Shown here piece after piece: positions 15,795 through 24,719 of a DNA stretch of 36,211 nucleotides. The position numbers were made by a program, and so were the translations under genes. How positions within the stretch are numbered: the first letter of the stretch is position 1; every line of letters starts with the position of its first letter. A model generated the notes under the pieces. It was not told the DNA's origin, ran no database searches, and saw nothing but the letters and a program-made list of their open reading frames with translations. The stretch comes from Paludibacteraceae bacterium. GTDB lineage: Bacteria > Bacteroidota > Bacteroidia > Bacteroidales > Paludibacteraceae. The DNA lies in assembly GCA_028694215.1 (NCBI GenBank), contig JAQUTW010000023.1, positions 1 through 36,211 on the forward strand. The letters are read 5' to 3'.

Positions 15795-17633
15795 ATGAAA
15801 GACCTGATTCTTATTTTAAAGCGTTTCGCTCCACCATATAAAGGTTATATTGTTTGTAACTTCTTTTGTAATTTGTTGGCAACAATTTTTAGTCTGTTTT
15901 CTTTTGCAACAATTATCCCTATTTTGCAGATACTGTTTGGTATGCAAACGGAAACACATGATTTTGTAGCTTGGAATACATGGACAACGTTGGACGAATT
16001 TTTAGCCATTGCCAAGAATAATATTTTTTATGAAATTGAATCGCTGATTGAAACTTCGGGAGCTTCGGTTGCTTTAATGTGGCTGGGGATTTTCTTAATG
16101 GGTATGACGTTGTTTAAAACAGGAACTACCTATTTGGCATCGCTTTCTTTGGTTCCAATCAGAACAGGTGTATTGCAGGATTTGCGTAATGAAATATATG
16201 AAAAAATAGTTGATTTGCCGATTGGCTATTTTAGTGAAGAACGCAAAGGTGATATTATGTCGAGAATGTTGAGTGACGTAGGAGAAGTAGAAGTCTCTAT
16301 TATGAGTTCGTTAGAGATGATATTTAAGAATCCCATTATGATTCTGATATATGTTATTGTACTGTTTTCTTTGAGTTGGGAATTAACTTTGTTCGTGATG
16401 ATTTTACTTCCGGTTAGTGGCTTTTTGATTGGTAAGGTAGGCAAGTCGTTGAAACGTAAATCGCTTGCAGGACAGGAACAGACAGGAGAATTGTTGTCAC
16501 AAATAGAAGAAACTTTGGGTGGCTTACGAGTTATAAAAGCATTTAATGCGGAGAATAAGGTTGTAAAACGTTTTAGGTCGCTGACAAAAACAATTCGTGA
16601 AACCTTTACGAAAATAAACGGACGTTATTTGTTGGCACATCCGATGAGCGAATTTTTAGGAACAATTGTTATTGCTATTTTGCTGTGGTATGGAGGGGCA
16701 CTTATTTTAAATCAGCAAAGTTCTATTTCTGCACCTGAATTTATTTATTATTTGGTAATTTTTTATAGTATTATTGCTCCATTTAAGGAATTGAGTAAAG
16801 CCACATATAGTGTGCATAAAGGTATGGCATCGTTGCAGAGAGTAGATGAAATCTTAAAATCTGAAAATCCTTTAAAACAGCAGGAGAATGCGGCAACAAT
16901 TTCTACTTTTAATAAAGACATTGAATTTAAAAATGTATGGTTTAAATATCAAGATAAATGGGTTTTGAAGAATATTAATTTGGTCGTACCTAAAGGTAAA
17001 ACGGTAGCATTGGTTGGACAATCTGGATCCGGTAAATCAACGTTAGTAGATTTAATTCCGCGCTTTTATGATGTTGTAGAAGGGACTATTTTAGTCGATG
17101 GTGTAGATATAAGAAAATTGAATTTGAAAAATTTGCGTGAATTGATGGGGAATGTGAATCAAGAAGCGATTTTATTTAATGACTCTTTTTATAACAATAT
17201 TTCTTTTGGAGTGGAATCTGTTACGCAAGAGGAGGTAGAAACTGCTGCGAAAATTGCTAATGCGCATGATTTTATAATGGCGACGCCTGAACAATATCAA
17301 GCAAATGTTGGTGATAGAGGAGGCAAACTCTCCGGTGGACAAAGGCAACGTGTGAGTATTGCGCGTGCCATTCTGAAAAATCCGCCTATTTTAATTCTTG
17401 ACGAGGCAACTTCGGCTTTGGACACAGAATCCGAACAGTTGGTACAGAATGCAATAGAACATTTAATGAAGAACCGTACAACAGTGGTTATTGCACACCG
17501 TCTTTCCACTATCAGGCAGGCAGATGAAATTTGCGTTATGCACGAGGGCGAAATTGTAGAACGGGGAAAGCATGAGGAATTAATTGCGCTTAATGGCTAT
17601 TACAAACGTTTGTGCGATATGCAAAGCTTTTGA
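15795..17633 (+). CDS. ABC exporter, fused permease and ATPase (MsbA-like)
   Basis: A 612-residue half transporter that should act as a homodimer in the inner membrane. The N-terminal part (about 1-345) holds six predicted membrane helices with the coupling-helix region SEERKGDIMSRMLSDV. The ATPase part has Walker A GQSGSGKST near residue 410, Q-loop NQEAILF, signature LSGGQRQRV near 512, Walker B ILILDEATSALD near 534 and the switch His in IAHRLST. Close relatives flip lipid A core or other large amphipathic molecules. It is a single-gene unit with its own promoter, meeting mutY stop-to-stop. Substrate not determinable here. Confidence 0.88.
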   Translation: MKDLILILKRFAPPYKGYIVCNFFCNLLATIFSLFSFATIIPILQILFGMQTETHDFVAWNTWTTLDEFLAIAKNNIFYEIESLIETSGASVALMWLGIFLMGMTLFKTGTTYLASLSLVPIRTGVLQDLRNEIYEKIVDLPIGYFSEERKGDIMSRMLSDVGEVEVSIMSSLEMIFKNPIMILIYVIVLFSLSWELTLFVMILLPVSGFLIGKVGKSLKRKSLAGQEQTGELLSQIEETLGGLRVIKAFNAENKVVKRFRSLTKTIRETFTKINGRYLLAHPMSEFLGTIVIAILLWYGGALILNQQSSISAPEFIYYLVIFYSIIAPFKELSKATYSVHKGMASLQRVDEILKSENPLKQQENAATISTFNKDIEFKNVWFKYQDKWVLKNINLVVPKGKTVALVGQSGSGKSTLVDLIPRFYDVVEGTILVDGVDIRKLNLKNLRELMGNVNQEAILFNDSFYNNISFGVESVTQEEVETAAKIANAHDFIMATPEQYQANVGDRGGKLSGGQRQRVSIARAILKNPPILILDEATSALDTESEQLVQNAIEHLMKNRTTVVIAHRLSTIRQADEICVMHEGEIVERGKHEELIALNGYYKRLCDMQSF

Positions 17634-18701
17634 TTACCAACCTATTTTTTCTAAAAATTTTTCGGTTAGTCGCGATACGGCAAAGTTTTCTATATCCGAG
17701 ATAAGAATTTTTTGGTAGCTTTTTAATGTGTCAGTTTCTTTGTTGATGTCAACGCAAATACACTGTGCAAAAATGTGTTGATGACTCAATACGTGTTTTA
17801 TTTCAGGCAATTCTTTTATGATAGAACAATTTTTGCCTGTTAAATGAGTAAAATCAGTAGATAACAAGAGGTCTTTCGTAGATATTTTTTCTTGCGTTTC
17901 AATTACAGGAAATTCAAATAATCCTTTCCATATTTCATTGTTTGAACGTTTCTTTAAGTAAGTATGCTCGTTGTTACAGATACAAATGTAATAAAAAAAC
18001 CGATTGTGTATTTTTGTTTTTTTTTCTTTGATAGGTAGCAGTTCAACCGTATGTTCTATATGTGCGATACAACTTTTTTTGAATGGACAATTGTCGCAGT
18101 TCGGATTATGTGGCGTACATTGCAAAGCCCCAAATTCCATCATTGCCTGATTGTGCTTCCCCGGATACTTTTTGTTGAGAAGGCGCATAGAGAATTCGGC
18201 GATGTCTTTTTTACCTATAGTTGAATCAATAGGTGTATGAATTCCAAAATATCGTGTTGTAAACCTGTAAACATTGCCATCAATAGCAGGATAGGGTAGA
18301 TTATAGGCAAATGAGCAGATAGCTGCAGCGGTATAGTCGCCTATACCTTTTAATTTTCTAATTTCTTCGTATGTAGACGGGAATTGTCCATTATATTTTT
18401 CGGCTATTTCTTTGGCTGCGTGCAGCATATTGTGAGCGCGACTATAATAACCAAGTCCCTGCCAATATCTTAGAACAATGTCAATATTTGCATTGGCAAG
18501 CGCGTTTACAGTTGGGAACTGCTTAGTAAATCGGTAAAAATATTCCAATCCTTGCACAACTTGTGTTTGTTGTAATATGATTTCTGAAACCCAAATAATA
18601 TACGGATCATTGCTTTCACGCCACGGAAGTTCTCGTTTATGAGTGTCGTACCAGTGAAGTAATATCCTTTGAAATGAATCTATTTGGTTGATTTTTAGCA
18701 T
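17634..18701 (-). CDS. mutY: A/G-specific adenine DNA glycosylase
   Basis: A 355-residue base-excision repair enzyme that removes adenine paired with 8-oxoguanine. Visible marks are the helix-hairpin-helix KLKGIGDYTAAAI, the catalytic Glu in WVSEIILQQTQV, the catalytic Asp in AIDGNVYRF, and the iron-sulfur cluster motif C-x6-C-x2-C-x5-C (CTPHNPNCDNCPFKKSC). The C-terminal Nudix-like 8-oxoG recognition domain follows (about 230-355). ATG 18701 (MLKINQIDSF) is preferred to the TTG ten codons upstream, for it matches the usual N-terminus. It is convergent with the ABC exporter, with directly abutting stops, and divergent from HU. Confidence 0.95.
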   Translation of the reverse strand: MLKINQIDSFQRILLHWYDTHKRELPWRESNDPYIIWVSEIILQQTQVVQGLEYFYRFTKQFPTVNALANANIDIVLRYWQGLGYYSRAHNMLHAAKEIAEKYNGQFPSTYEEIRKLKGIGDYTAAAICSFAYNLPYPAIDGNVYRFTTRYFGIHTPIDSTIGKKDIAEFSMRLLNKKYPGKHNQAMMEFGALQCTPHNPNCDNCPFKKSCIAHIEHTVELLPIKEKKTKIHNRFFYYICICNNEHTYLKKRSNNEIWKGLFEFPVIETQEKISTKDLLLSTDFTHLTGKNCSIIKELPEIKHVLSHQHIFAQCICVDINKETDTLKSYQKILISDIENFAVSRLTEKFLEKIGW

Positions 18702-18789
18702 TTTAATATTTGTATGCTTGTGTGTAAACAATAGCGTTACAAAGTTGCATCTTTTAATTAGAATAAAAAAGATTTTTTCTGAATTTTAT

Positions 18790-18820
18790 TTTGACGTGTT
18801 AAAATAATGTTGTATATTTG
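18790..18820 (+). promoter_or_regulatory. Promoter of the HU gene
   Basis: TTTG (18790-18793), a 19-bp spacer and TATATTTG (18813-18820) match the consensus exactly. The leader to the ATG at 18888 is about 60 bases. Confidence 0.78.
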
Positions 18821-18887
18821 CAAACTCTATGAGGAACTTAAAAGTATAATAATCAAATTAATAATTAACCATTTAAAAACAACAAAG

Positions 18888-19160
18888 ATGACAAAAGCAG
18901 ATCTTGTTAATGAAATTGCCAAAAATACAGGCATAGGCAAAGACGAAGTGTTAAAAACTGTTGAGGCTATGATGGACACCGTCAAAGGATCTTTATCAAA
19001 AGGCGAAAACGTTTTTTTGAGGGGTTTTGGAAGCTTTATAGTTAAGCGCAGAGCTAAAAAAACTGCTCGTAACATTTCGAAAGGCATCAGCATTGAAGTG
19101 CCTGCCCATAATATCCCTGCATTCAAACCTTCTAAAGAGTTTGTGGCTAAGTTGAAATAA
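18888..19160 (+). CDS. HU-family histone-like DNA-binding protein
   Basis: A 90-residue basic protein that bends and compacts DNA as a dimer. It begins MTKADLVNEIAKNTGI, has the conserved GFGSFIVKRRAKKTARN beta-arm segment (about 46-63) and ends in the PAFKPSKEFVAKL motif. The reading frame is open upstream to 18807, but that part contains the promoter box, so the ATG at 18888 is the start. It leads a short unit with the bS22/COX24-like gene 20 bp downstream and then rng. Confidence 0.95.
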   Translation: MTKADLVNEIAKNTGIGKDEVLKTVEAMMDTVKGSLSKGENVFLRGFGSFIVKRRAKKTARNISKGISIEVPAHNIPAFKPSKEFVAKLK

Positions 19161-19180
19161 TGTTTTAAATTTTAAAAGAT

Positions 19181-19270
19181 ATGCCAAGCGGTAAAAAAAG
19201 AAAAAGACATAAAATGTCTACGCATAAGCGTAAAAAAAGATTAAGAAAGGACAGACATAAAAAGAAATAA
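19181..19270 (+). CDS. Tiny basic ribosome-associated protein, bS22/COX24 (AURKAIP1) family
   Basis: A 29-residue protein, 30 codons with stop, made almost wholly of Lys, Arg and His: it starts MPSGKKRKRHK and ends RKDRHKKK. This composition and the KKRKRHKMxTHKRKKRLRK pattern match the small AURKAIP1/COX24-domain proteins (DUF1713) annotated across Bacteroidetes, related to the mycobacterial ribosomal protein bS22 and mitochondrial mS38, which sit near the decoding centre of the small subunit. It lies 20 bp after HU and before a terminator-like hairpin. A ribosomal role is inferred from family. Confidence 0.85.
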   Translation: MPSGKKRKRHKMSTHKRKKRLRKDRHKKK

Positions 19271-19294
19271 GTTCCTTTTATATCTGAATTAAGT

Positions 19295-19344
19295 AAAACA
19301 AATTTAAGGGGTCAGTATTATACTTAACTTTAAATTTGTTTTTT
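19295..19344 (+). terminator. Terminator-like hairpin in front of rng
   Basis: AAAACAAATTTAA (19295-19307) pairs with TTAAATTTGTTTT (19330-19342) across a 22-base loop that contains the near-palindrome AGTATTATACT. A T-run follows (19339-19344). The right arm also contains TAAATTTG (19331-19338), a perfect -7 box for rng. It could end the HU transcript, control rng, or do both. Confidence 0.5.
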
Positions 19345-19361
19345 GTTTAAACATAAAATAG

Positions 19362-20933
19362 GTGAGTAAAGATTTAATTATAAAAGTAGAAAAAGAGCAG
19401 CTTTCTATTGCTCTTTTGGAAGACAAGGCGTTGGTTGAACTGCAAAATGACAGTTTGACTCATTCTTTTTCTGTTGGGAATGTCTATATAGGAAGAGTAA
19501 AACGGGTTATGCAGGGGCTTAATGCAGCTTTTGTGGATATAGGATGCGGGAAGGAAGCGTTTATTCATTATCACGATTTAGGTGAACGTTTCAATACTTC
19601 GAATGCTTATGTACAACAATTATTGAATGATAGAAAAAAACTTCCGAAAAAAATTAAACATTGTCCAAATTTAGAAAAAGAAGGTAATATAAGTAATGTA
19701 TTGACCACCGGTCAATATATTTTGGTACAAATTACCAAAGAAGCAATTTCTGCCAAAGGTCCACGATTGACAGGAGAAATTTCATTTGCAGGTCGGAACA
19801 TCATTTTACTGCCAATTCTTGAGAGTGTTTTTGTTTCCCAAAAAATTAAATCGAAAGAAGAACGCTTTAGGTTACGACATTTGATTCAGAGTATTAAACC
19901 TGAGAATTGTGGTGTGATTGTTCGTACTGTTGCTGAAAATAAAAAAGGGGCAGAATTAGATAATGAATTGAAGTTGTTATTGAAACGATGGGACAATGCA
20001 GTGCTTCAAATACAAAAATCTGATGGAATAACATTGGTTACCGAAGAAATGAACCGTGCCGTAAGTATTGTCAGAGATATTTATAGTGAAGATTTTGAAA
20101 ATATTTATGTTAATGATAATCAGATTTTTGACGAGGTAGATACTTATGTGAGAATGATAGATAGCGACCGTGGTGATATTGTTAAGTTATATGCCGGTGA
20201 GTTACCTATTTTTGATCATTTTGCGATTACCAAACAAATAAAATCTCTTTTTGGCAGGCTTGTTTCGTTTAAACGTGGTGCATATTTGATTATTGACCAT
20301 ACGGAGGCAATGCACGTTATCGATGTAAATAGTGGAACTCGTACACGTGCTGCTCAAACACAGGAAGAAAATGCACTTGAAGTGAATATGGCAGCTGCAA
20401 CGGAAATTGCTCGTCAACTGCGTTTGCGCGATATGGGTGGATTGATTGTTGTTGATTTTATTGATATGGATGAGGCTGCGAATAGGCAAACGCTTTTTGA
20501 ACATATGGTAACGCTTATGAATCCCGATAGGGCAAAACATAATGTATTGCCACTCAGTAAGTTCTGCTTGATGGAAATTACGCGTCAACGTGTTCGACCG
20601 GCTATGTCGGTAGATGTTTTAGAAACTTGTCCTACGTGTTTTGGTACGGGTAAAGCTCGTCCTTCTATTTTATTTACCAATCAGTTGGAAGAGAAGTTGG
20701 ATTATTTGGTGCATGAGGTAAAAATGCGAAAAATTACAGTTCAGGTGCATCCGTATATTGCAGCTTATATAGAAAAAGGCTTGTGGTCAATTAAGTGTCA
20801 ATGGAAATGGAAATATAGCGCATTTATACGAATTGTCCCTATGCAGGATTTTGGATTTTTACAATATCGTTTCATGAATAAGCATGGCGAAGAAATTAAT
20901 ATAGAACAATGTGAGGCAGCCTTAGAGCAGTAA
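19362..20933 (+). CDS. rng: Ribonuclease E/G family endoribonuclease
   Basis: A 523-residue, normal-length Bacteroidetes RNase G that cuts single-stranded AU-rich RNA and matures rRNA. An S1 RNA-binding domain (about 37-130, NVYIGRVKRVMQGLNAAFVDIG) precedes the catalytic domain with the metal-binding aspartates in VIDVNSGT (near 320) and VVDFIDMD (near 364). The zinc-link CPTCFGTG is near 422. The start is GTG at 19362 (SKDLIIKVEKEQLSIALLEDK fits the family N-terminus). Its stop codon lies inside a terminator stem. Confidence 0.93.
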   Translation: MSKDLIIKVEKEQLSIALLEDKALVELQNDSLTHSFSVGNVYIGRVKRVMQGLNAAFVDIGCGKEAFIHYHDLGERFNTSNAYVQQLLNDRKKLPKKIKHCPNLEKEGNISNVLTTGQYILVQITKEAISAKGPRLTGEISFAGRNIILLPILESVFVSQKIKSKEERFRLRHLIQSIKPENCGVIVRTVAENKKGAELDNELKLLLKRWDNAVLQIQKSDGITLVTEEMNRAVSIVRDIYSEDFENIYVNDNQIFDEVDTYVRMIDSDRGDIVKLYAGELPIFDHFAITKQIKSLFGRLVSFKRGAYLIIDHTEAMHVIDVNSGTRTRAAQTQEENALEVNMAAATEIARQLRLRDMGGLIVVDFIDMDEAANRQTLFEHMVTLMNPDRAKHNVLPLSKFCLMEITRQRVRPAMSVDVLETCPTCFGTGKARPSILFTNQLEEKLDYLVHEVKMRKITVQVHPYIAAYIEKGLWSIKCQWKWKYSAFIRIVPMQDFGFLQYRFMNKHGEEINIEQCEAALEQ

Positions 20934-20951
20934 TGTTTACTGCTCTTTTTT
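20924..20951 (+). terminator. Terminator overlapping the rng stop codon
   Basis: AGAGCAGTAA (20924-20933, ending in the TAA stop) pairs perfectly with TTACTGCTCT (20937-20946) over a TGT loop, followed by TTTTTT (20946-20951). It separates rng from comEC. Confidence 0.83.
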
Positions 20952-21038
20952 AGTGCCTTCTTTTTATGTTTTTTGTGGCAAAAGTACTTTTTTATAAATA
21001 TATCAGTTGTTTTTTGGCTGATTTTTGTGATAATCAGT

Positions 21039-23099
21039 ATGCGTGATTTTCTCAGTCGCACTCCATTTCTTGTACTGTGTGCAGCATTGTCAATCGGTAT
21101 TGTTTTATATAATCTGACAGGATTTCAGTTTTGGCCGTTTTGTTTACTGTCAGTCTGTGCTATTGGGATTATTATAGTGTCGTTTAGTTTACGGTGTTTA
21201 GATACTATTTATCGCTTTCGATGGCTCTTTGGTTTTGGCTTTTTGTTGTTGATTATCCAGATCGGTTTTTTAGTAGCTCATTTGCGTCATCAGAAACTTG
21301 ATTTCCCTTTTAATGGCGAAAAATGTGTTTATAATGTGGAGATTATTGATACGCCTATAGAAAAGCATCGCTCTGTGTTGTGTCGAACGCGTTTGCTTTG
21401 TCGCTCAGATTCTTCTCAATTGACAGATTTATCATCTCAGGCTGTTATTTATTTTGCGAAAGACACACTTTCTGAACGATTGAAGTCCGGTGATTTGTTG
21501 CTGATTTCTGCCGTAGTTTCTTTGCCGAAACCGACAGGTAATCCGGAGGCATTTGATTATGGAAAATATTTGCATCGGCAAGGCTTTGTTGGAACGGCCT
21601 ATGTTGCTCGTAATCAATGGCATAAAATAGGGCATTCCAATAAATTCGATTTGTTGACATTAGCAGGGCAGTGTCGAATGTATTTGTTGGATATTTATAA
21701 AAAATTAGGCATTGAGGGCGATGAATTTGGGATGTTGGCGGCTTTGACTTTGGGTTACAAAGATGCTTTAACACCGGAGTTACGGGAAAGTTTTAGTACT
21801 ACAGGTGCTATGCATGTTTTGGCAGTTAGTGGATTGCACGTAGGAATTATTTTTGTAGTTTTAGAGTTTTTGCTTTCATTTCTAAATCGCTGGCGGTTCG
21901 GTAAGCGTTTGAAGCCAATTTTAATTATTGTTCTGTTATGGAGTTACGCTTTTATTACAGGATTGTCTCCTTCAGTTTTGCGTTCTTCTGTGATGTTTTC
22001 CTGCATGGCGTTTGGTGGCGTTTTAGGACGAAAATCCAATACGTATAACACCATCTTTGTTTCTGCTTTTTTCTTGCTTTTTTTTAATGCTGATTTACTC
22101 TTTGATGTTGGTTTTCAGTTGAGTTATAGTGCTGTAATTGCTATTGTGTATTTCCAACCGAAAATTGCAGGATTATTGTATGTCAGAAATCGTTTTTTAC
22201 GTTGGGCATGGGACTTGGCAGCTGTTTCATTGGCGGCACAGATTGGTACGGCTCCATTTGCTATTTTTTATTTTCATCAATTTCCAAACTATTTTTTATT
22301 AAGTAATTTTGTGGTAATTCCTGCTGCTACACTTATTTTGTATTCCGCTGTTTTTCTATTTATTGTTTCGCCAATACCGTATTTGAATGTGGCAATAGCA
22401 TTTTTGCTGAAATGGATTTTGAAAATCATGTACACATGTATTGCATGGATTGAAAATTTGCCGTATGCTTTATCTGTAGTTTGGATTGATGGGTGGCAGT
22501 TGCTGTTGCTTTATGTAATTATTGTTGCGGCAACTGTTGGATTTGTCAGAAAATCATTTACTTTTGTGACAATAACCATGTGCGCATTGATAATGTTTGG
22601 TTTAATCAATGTTTATAATCATTATACATCTTTGAATATGAAAGGCGTAATTGCATATAATGATTATAAAGCTGTGGTTGTCGACGTTGTAGGCAATGAT
22701 GCACATTATGTCGTGACAACGGATTCCGTGCGTGCACGGTTGCTTGGAGAAGATTTCTGGAATAAGCATAAAATTCCAAATCCACAGTTCGTTATGTTGG
22801 ATACTTTGCAGAATGGTGCATTCAAAGTTTTCGGGGAGAAATATTTAGTATTAACCCAAAATTATTTTCGTTATAAAACAACCAAGACGCCGCTTGATGT
22901 GGATTATCTGATTGTGAATAAGGCAATTTATCCAAATGAGCGACTTGTTTCGGACTTTATTTTGCCACAAAAACTGATTACTCTTGCCGATGTTTCGGAA
23001 TATTCAAATGATAAATATCAGCAAATTGCCGATAAGTTTGGTTTTAGTTTTTTTTCCGTAAAACGTTTTGGTGCGTGGATTGAAATGAAACAAGAGTAA
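21039..23099 (+). CDS. comEC: ComEC/Rec2-family DNA uptake channel
   Basis: A 686-residue polytopic inner-membrane protein. The N-terminal DUF4131 region (about 1-180) includes the soluble GDLLLISAVVSLPKPTGNPEAFDYGKYL segment. The competence domain follows with MHVLAVSGLHVGIIF (near residue 265) and FITGLSPSVLRSSVMF. The C-terminal 150 residues are soluble but lack the HxHxDH motif of the metallo-beta-lactamase domain found in Firmicutes ComEC. The TTG at 20973 begins next to the rng terminator, so ATG 21039 (MRDFLSRTPF) was preferred. It is convergent with the next gene, stops abutting. Confidence 0.88.
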   Translation: MRDFLSRTPFLVLCAALSIGIVLYNLTGFQFWPFCLLSVCAIGIIIVSFSLRCLDTIYRFRWLFGFGFLLLIIQIGFLVAHLRHQKLDFPFNGEKCVYNVEIIDTPIEKHRSVLCRTRLLCRSDSSQLTDLSSQAVIYFAKDTLSERLKSGDLLLISAVVSLPKPTGNPEAFDYGKYLHRQGFVGTAYVARNQWHKIGHSNKFDLLTLAGQCRMYLLDIYKKLGIEGDEFGMLAALTLGYKDALTPELRESFSTTGAMHVLAVSGLHVGIIFVVLEFLLSFLNRWRFGKRLKPILIIVLLWSYAFITGLSPSVLRSSVMFSCMAFGGVLGRKSNTYNTIFVSAFFLLFFNADLLFDVGFQLSYSAVIAIVYFQPKIAGLLYVRNRFLRWAWDLAAVSLAAQIGTAPFAIFYFHQFPNYFLLSNFVVIPAATLILYSAVFLFIVSPIPYLNVAIAFLLKWILKIMYTCIAWIENLPYALSVVWIDGWQLLLLYVIIVAATVGFVRKSFTFVTITMCALIMFGLINVYNHYTSLNMKGVIAYNDYKAVVVDVVGNDAHYVVTTDSVRARLLGEDFWNKHKIPNPQFVMLDTLQNGAFKVFGEKYLVLTQNYFRYKTTKTPLDVDYLIVNKAIYPNERLVSDFILPQKLITLADVSEYSNDKYQQIADKFGFSFFSVKRFGAWIEMKQE

Positions 23100-24719
23100 T
23101 TAAAAAACTCTTTCATTTGTTACCGGCAGAATAGGTTTCCCTGTACAGCCGTTAGGATAGTCGATACGTAATAAATCTGAAATAGTTGGTGCAATATCTT
23201 CCATGTTGATTATTTCTCTGATTTCTTGCGCTTTTATGCCGAAACCGTAAAAAGCTACCGGAATATTGGTTTTTGTTTGTGACTGATATTCAATTATTTG
23301 TTGATTAAGGTCTATTTCCGACCATCCGGGTAATAAGGTGAAAACAATATCGCCGGATACGTTCTTATGGTAGCCGTTACGGATTTTCATTACAATTTCA
23401 TTGCCCGTTGCATTTTGTATCTGATTGGAAGTGAAAGCTGTCTGTATTCCTTCAAATTCGGTTAAAAACTGGGCGGCATACGATTCTATTTCTTGTTTGT
23501 TGATTTTGTTGCTTTCTATGAGTGCATGGTTCAAGTAGATATTGCGATTGTAATAGTCATTTATCCATTGTCCTTGACCGTAGATAGCCATTAAATACGC
23601 ATTAAGAAGAGCTATTGAACGTTTGGTATTAAATTGTCCACTTGGTAATTTTTTATTCGTGATACTGTTTATCTGCAATTTTTGTCGCTCTTCCTGTGCT
23701 GTAGTCAGTACAATAACTGTATTCTCCATACCAATACTAATGTCAATTGCATCAAGAAGATAACGTATTTCTTTATCTAATTTTATATACATATCTTCCT
23801 GTTCCAAACACATCGTTTCGTCTGTGTTTTGAAATGAAGAATTTATGGTAAATTGCACACAGAGCATGTCCGTAAAATCGTCATTACCCATTTTCTCTTC
23901 TCTCAACGCCTTGACAGCCAATTTTTCCATAAGAGAATTGATAGCCGGTGATTGCTTAAATGCGGAAATTTGTTGACGGAAGGTTTTATAATCATTACTG
24001 TCATAAAAAATCCATTTGTTATCTAAGTTTTTTTTGGTACAGGGCGCAAAAATATATTTATCCATAGGTAATGTCGGAGTCCAACGTTGATGAATATAAT
24101 CACTGACTGTATAGTTGATGTTCATCTTTTCCACCCATGCCGGCAACCCTTTTTCGTAGAAATTGGAAGTACAAAGATTACCATTGGTGTCGTCTAACCA
24201 AACTGCAGCATCGGCTAAATGTCCTCCTGTCATCAAAGCTGCTTCCGGATTTATGGCAAAAGCATAAATTTTTGACTGCCCCGACTGGCTCAGCCAAAGT
24301 TCATCGGCAATGGTAGTGGAGAGCAACCGTTTTGGAGCAACTGTTTGAGCCGTTGCAATTCCTTGATAACGAGTGTCGTATATAATCGAAATGGCAGCGT
24401 CTTCTATCAAATTATAGTATTTTTCACCGGTAATGCCATGAAAATAAGGAACTGTGCCTGTAAAGATTGTTGCATAATCTGTAATTTTTCCGGCCGGAAG
24501 ATAATTGCAAGTCGTTTTTGGGATATACGTTCCTTCGCCTATAATGCGTTTAAGTCCACCACTGCCGAAAGAATTCCACAGGGTGGCAATATGTTCGTCT
24601 TGTAGCCCGTCAACAGTAATAATTACGGCTAACTTCGGTTTGTGCAGAGAACGGGATTGTGCCGACAGGAAAGGTGTAAAACAGCAAAGACACAAGTACA
24701 AAAATAGTTTATTTCGCAT
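23100..24719 (-). CDS. PafA-like alkaline phosphatase superfamily protein, catalytically degenerate
   Basis: About 539 residues with a signal peptide (MRNKLFLYLCLCCFTPFLSAQ). The whole length follows the PafA family layout: KLAVIITVDG at the start, NYLP...TIFTGTVPYFHGI, DDMYIKLDKEI-type helix, NGYHKNVSGDIVFTLLPGW, and a DIAPTISDLL...PNGCTGKPI end. By eye alignment, the active-site residues are gone: only the first metal Asp (D37) remains, the nucleophile Thr is K78, the Lys and Arg substrate ligands are N157 and E159, the zinc Asp/His pair is S294 and N298, the Asp-His pair is A341-Q342, and the late His segment is replaced. It is probably a binding or structural pseudoenzyme. An ATG three codons earlier (24728) is an alternative start. 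It overlaps the DUF4105 gene. Confidence 0.85.
   Translation of the reverse strand: MRNKLFLYLCLCCFTPFLSAQSRSLHKPKLAVIITVDGLQDEHIATLWNSFGSGGLKRIIGEGTYIPKTTCNYLPAGKITDYATIFTGTVPYFHGITGEKYYNLIEDAAISIIYDTRYQGIATAQTVAPKRLLSTTIADELWLSQSGQSKIYAFAINPEAALMTGGHLADAAVWLDDTNGNLCTSNFYEKGLPAWVEKMNINYTVSDYIHQRWTPTLPMDKYIFAPCTKKNLDNKWIFYDSNDYKTFRQQISAFKQSPAINSLMEKLAVKALREEKMGNDDFTDMLCVQFTINSSFQNTDETMCLEQEDMYIKLDKEIRYLLDAIDISIGMENTVIVLTTAQEERQKLQINSITNKKLPSGQFNTKRSIALLNAYLMAIYGQGQWINDYYNRNIYLNHALIESNKINKQEIESYAAQFLTEFEGIQTAFTSNQIQNATGNEIVMKIRNGYHKNVSGDIVFTLLPGWSEIDLNQQIIEYQSQTKTNIPVAFYGFGIKAQEIREIINMEDIAPTISDLLRIDYPNGCTGKPILPVTNERVF

Noticed and set aside
18807-18887. N-terminal extension of HU
   Set aside because: It begins inside the promoter and HU proteins start at MTKADLV or similar.
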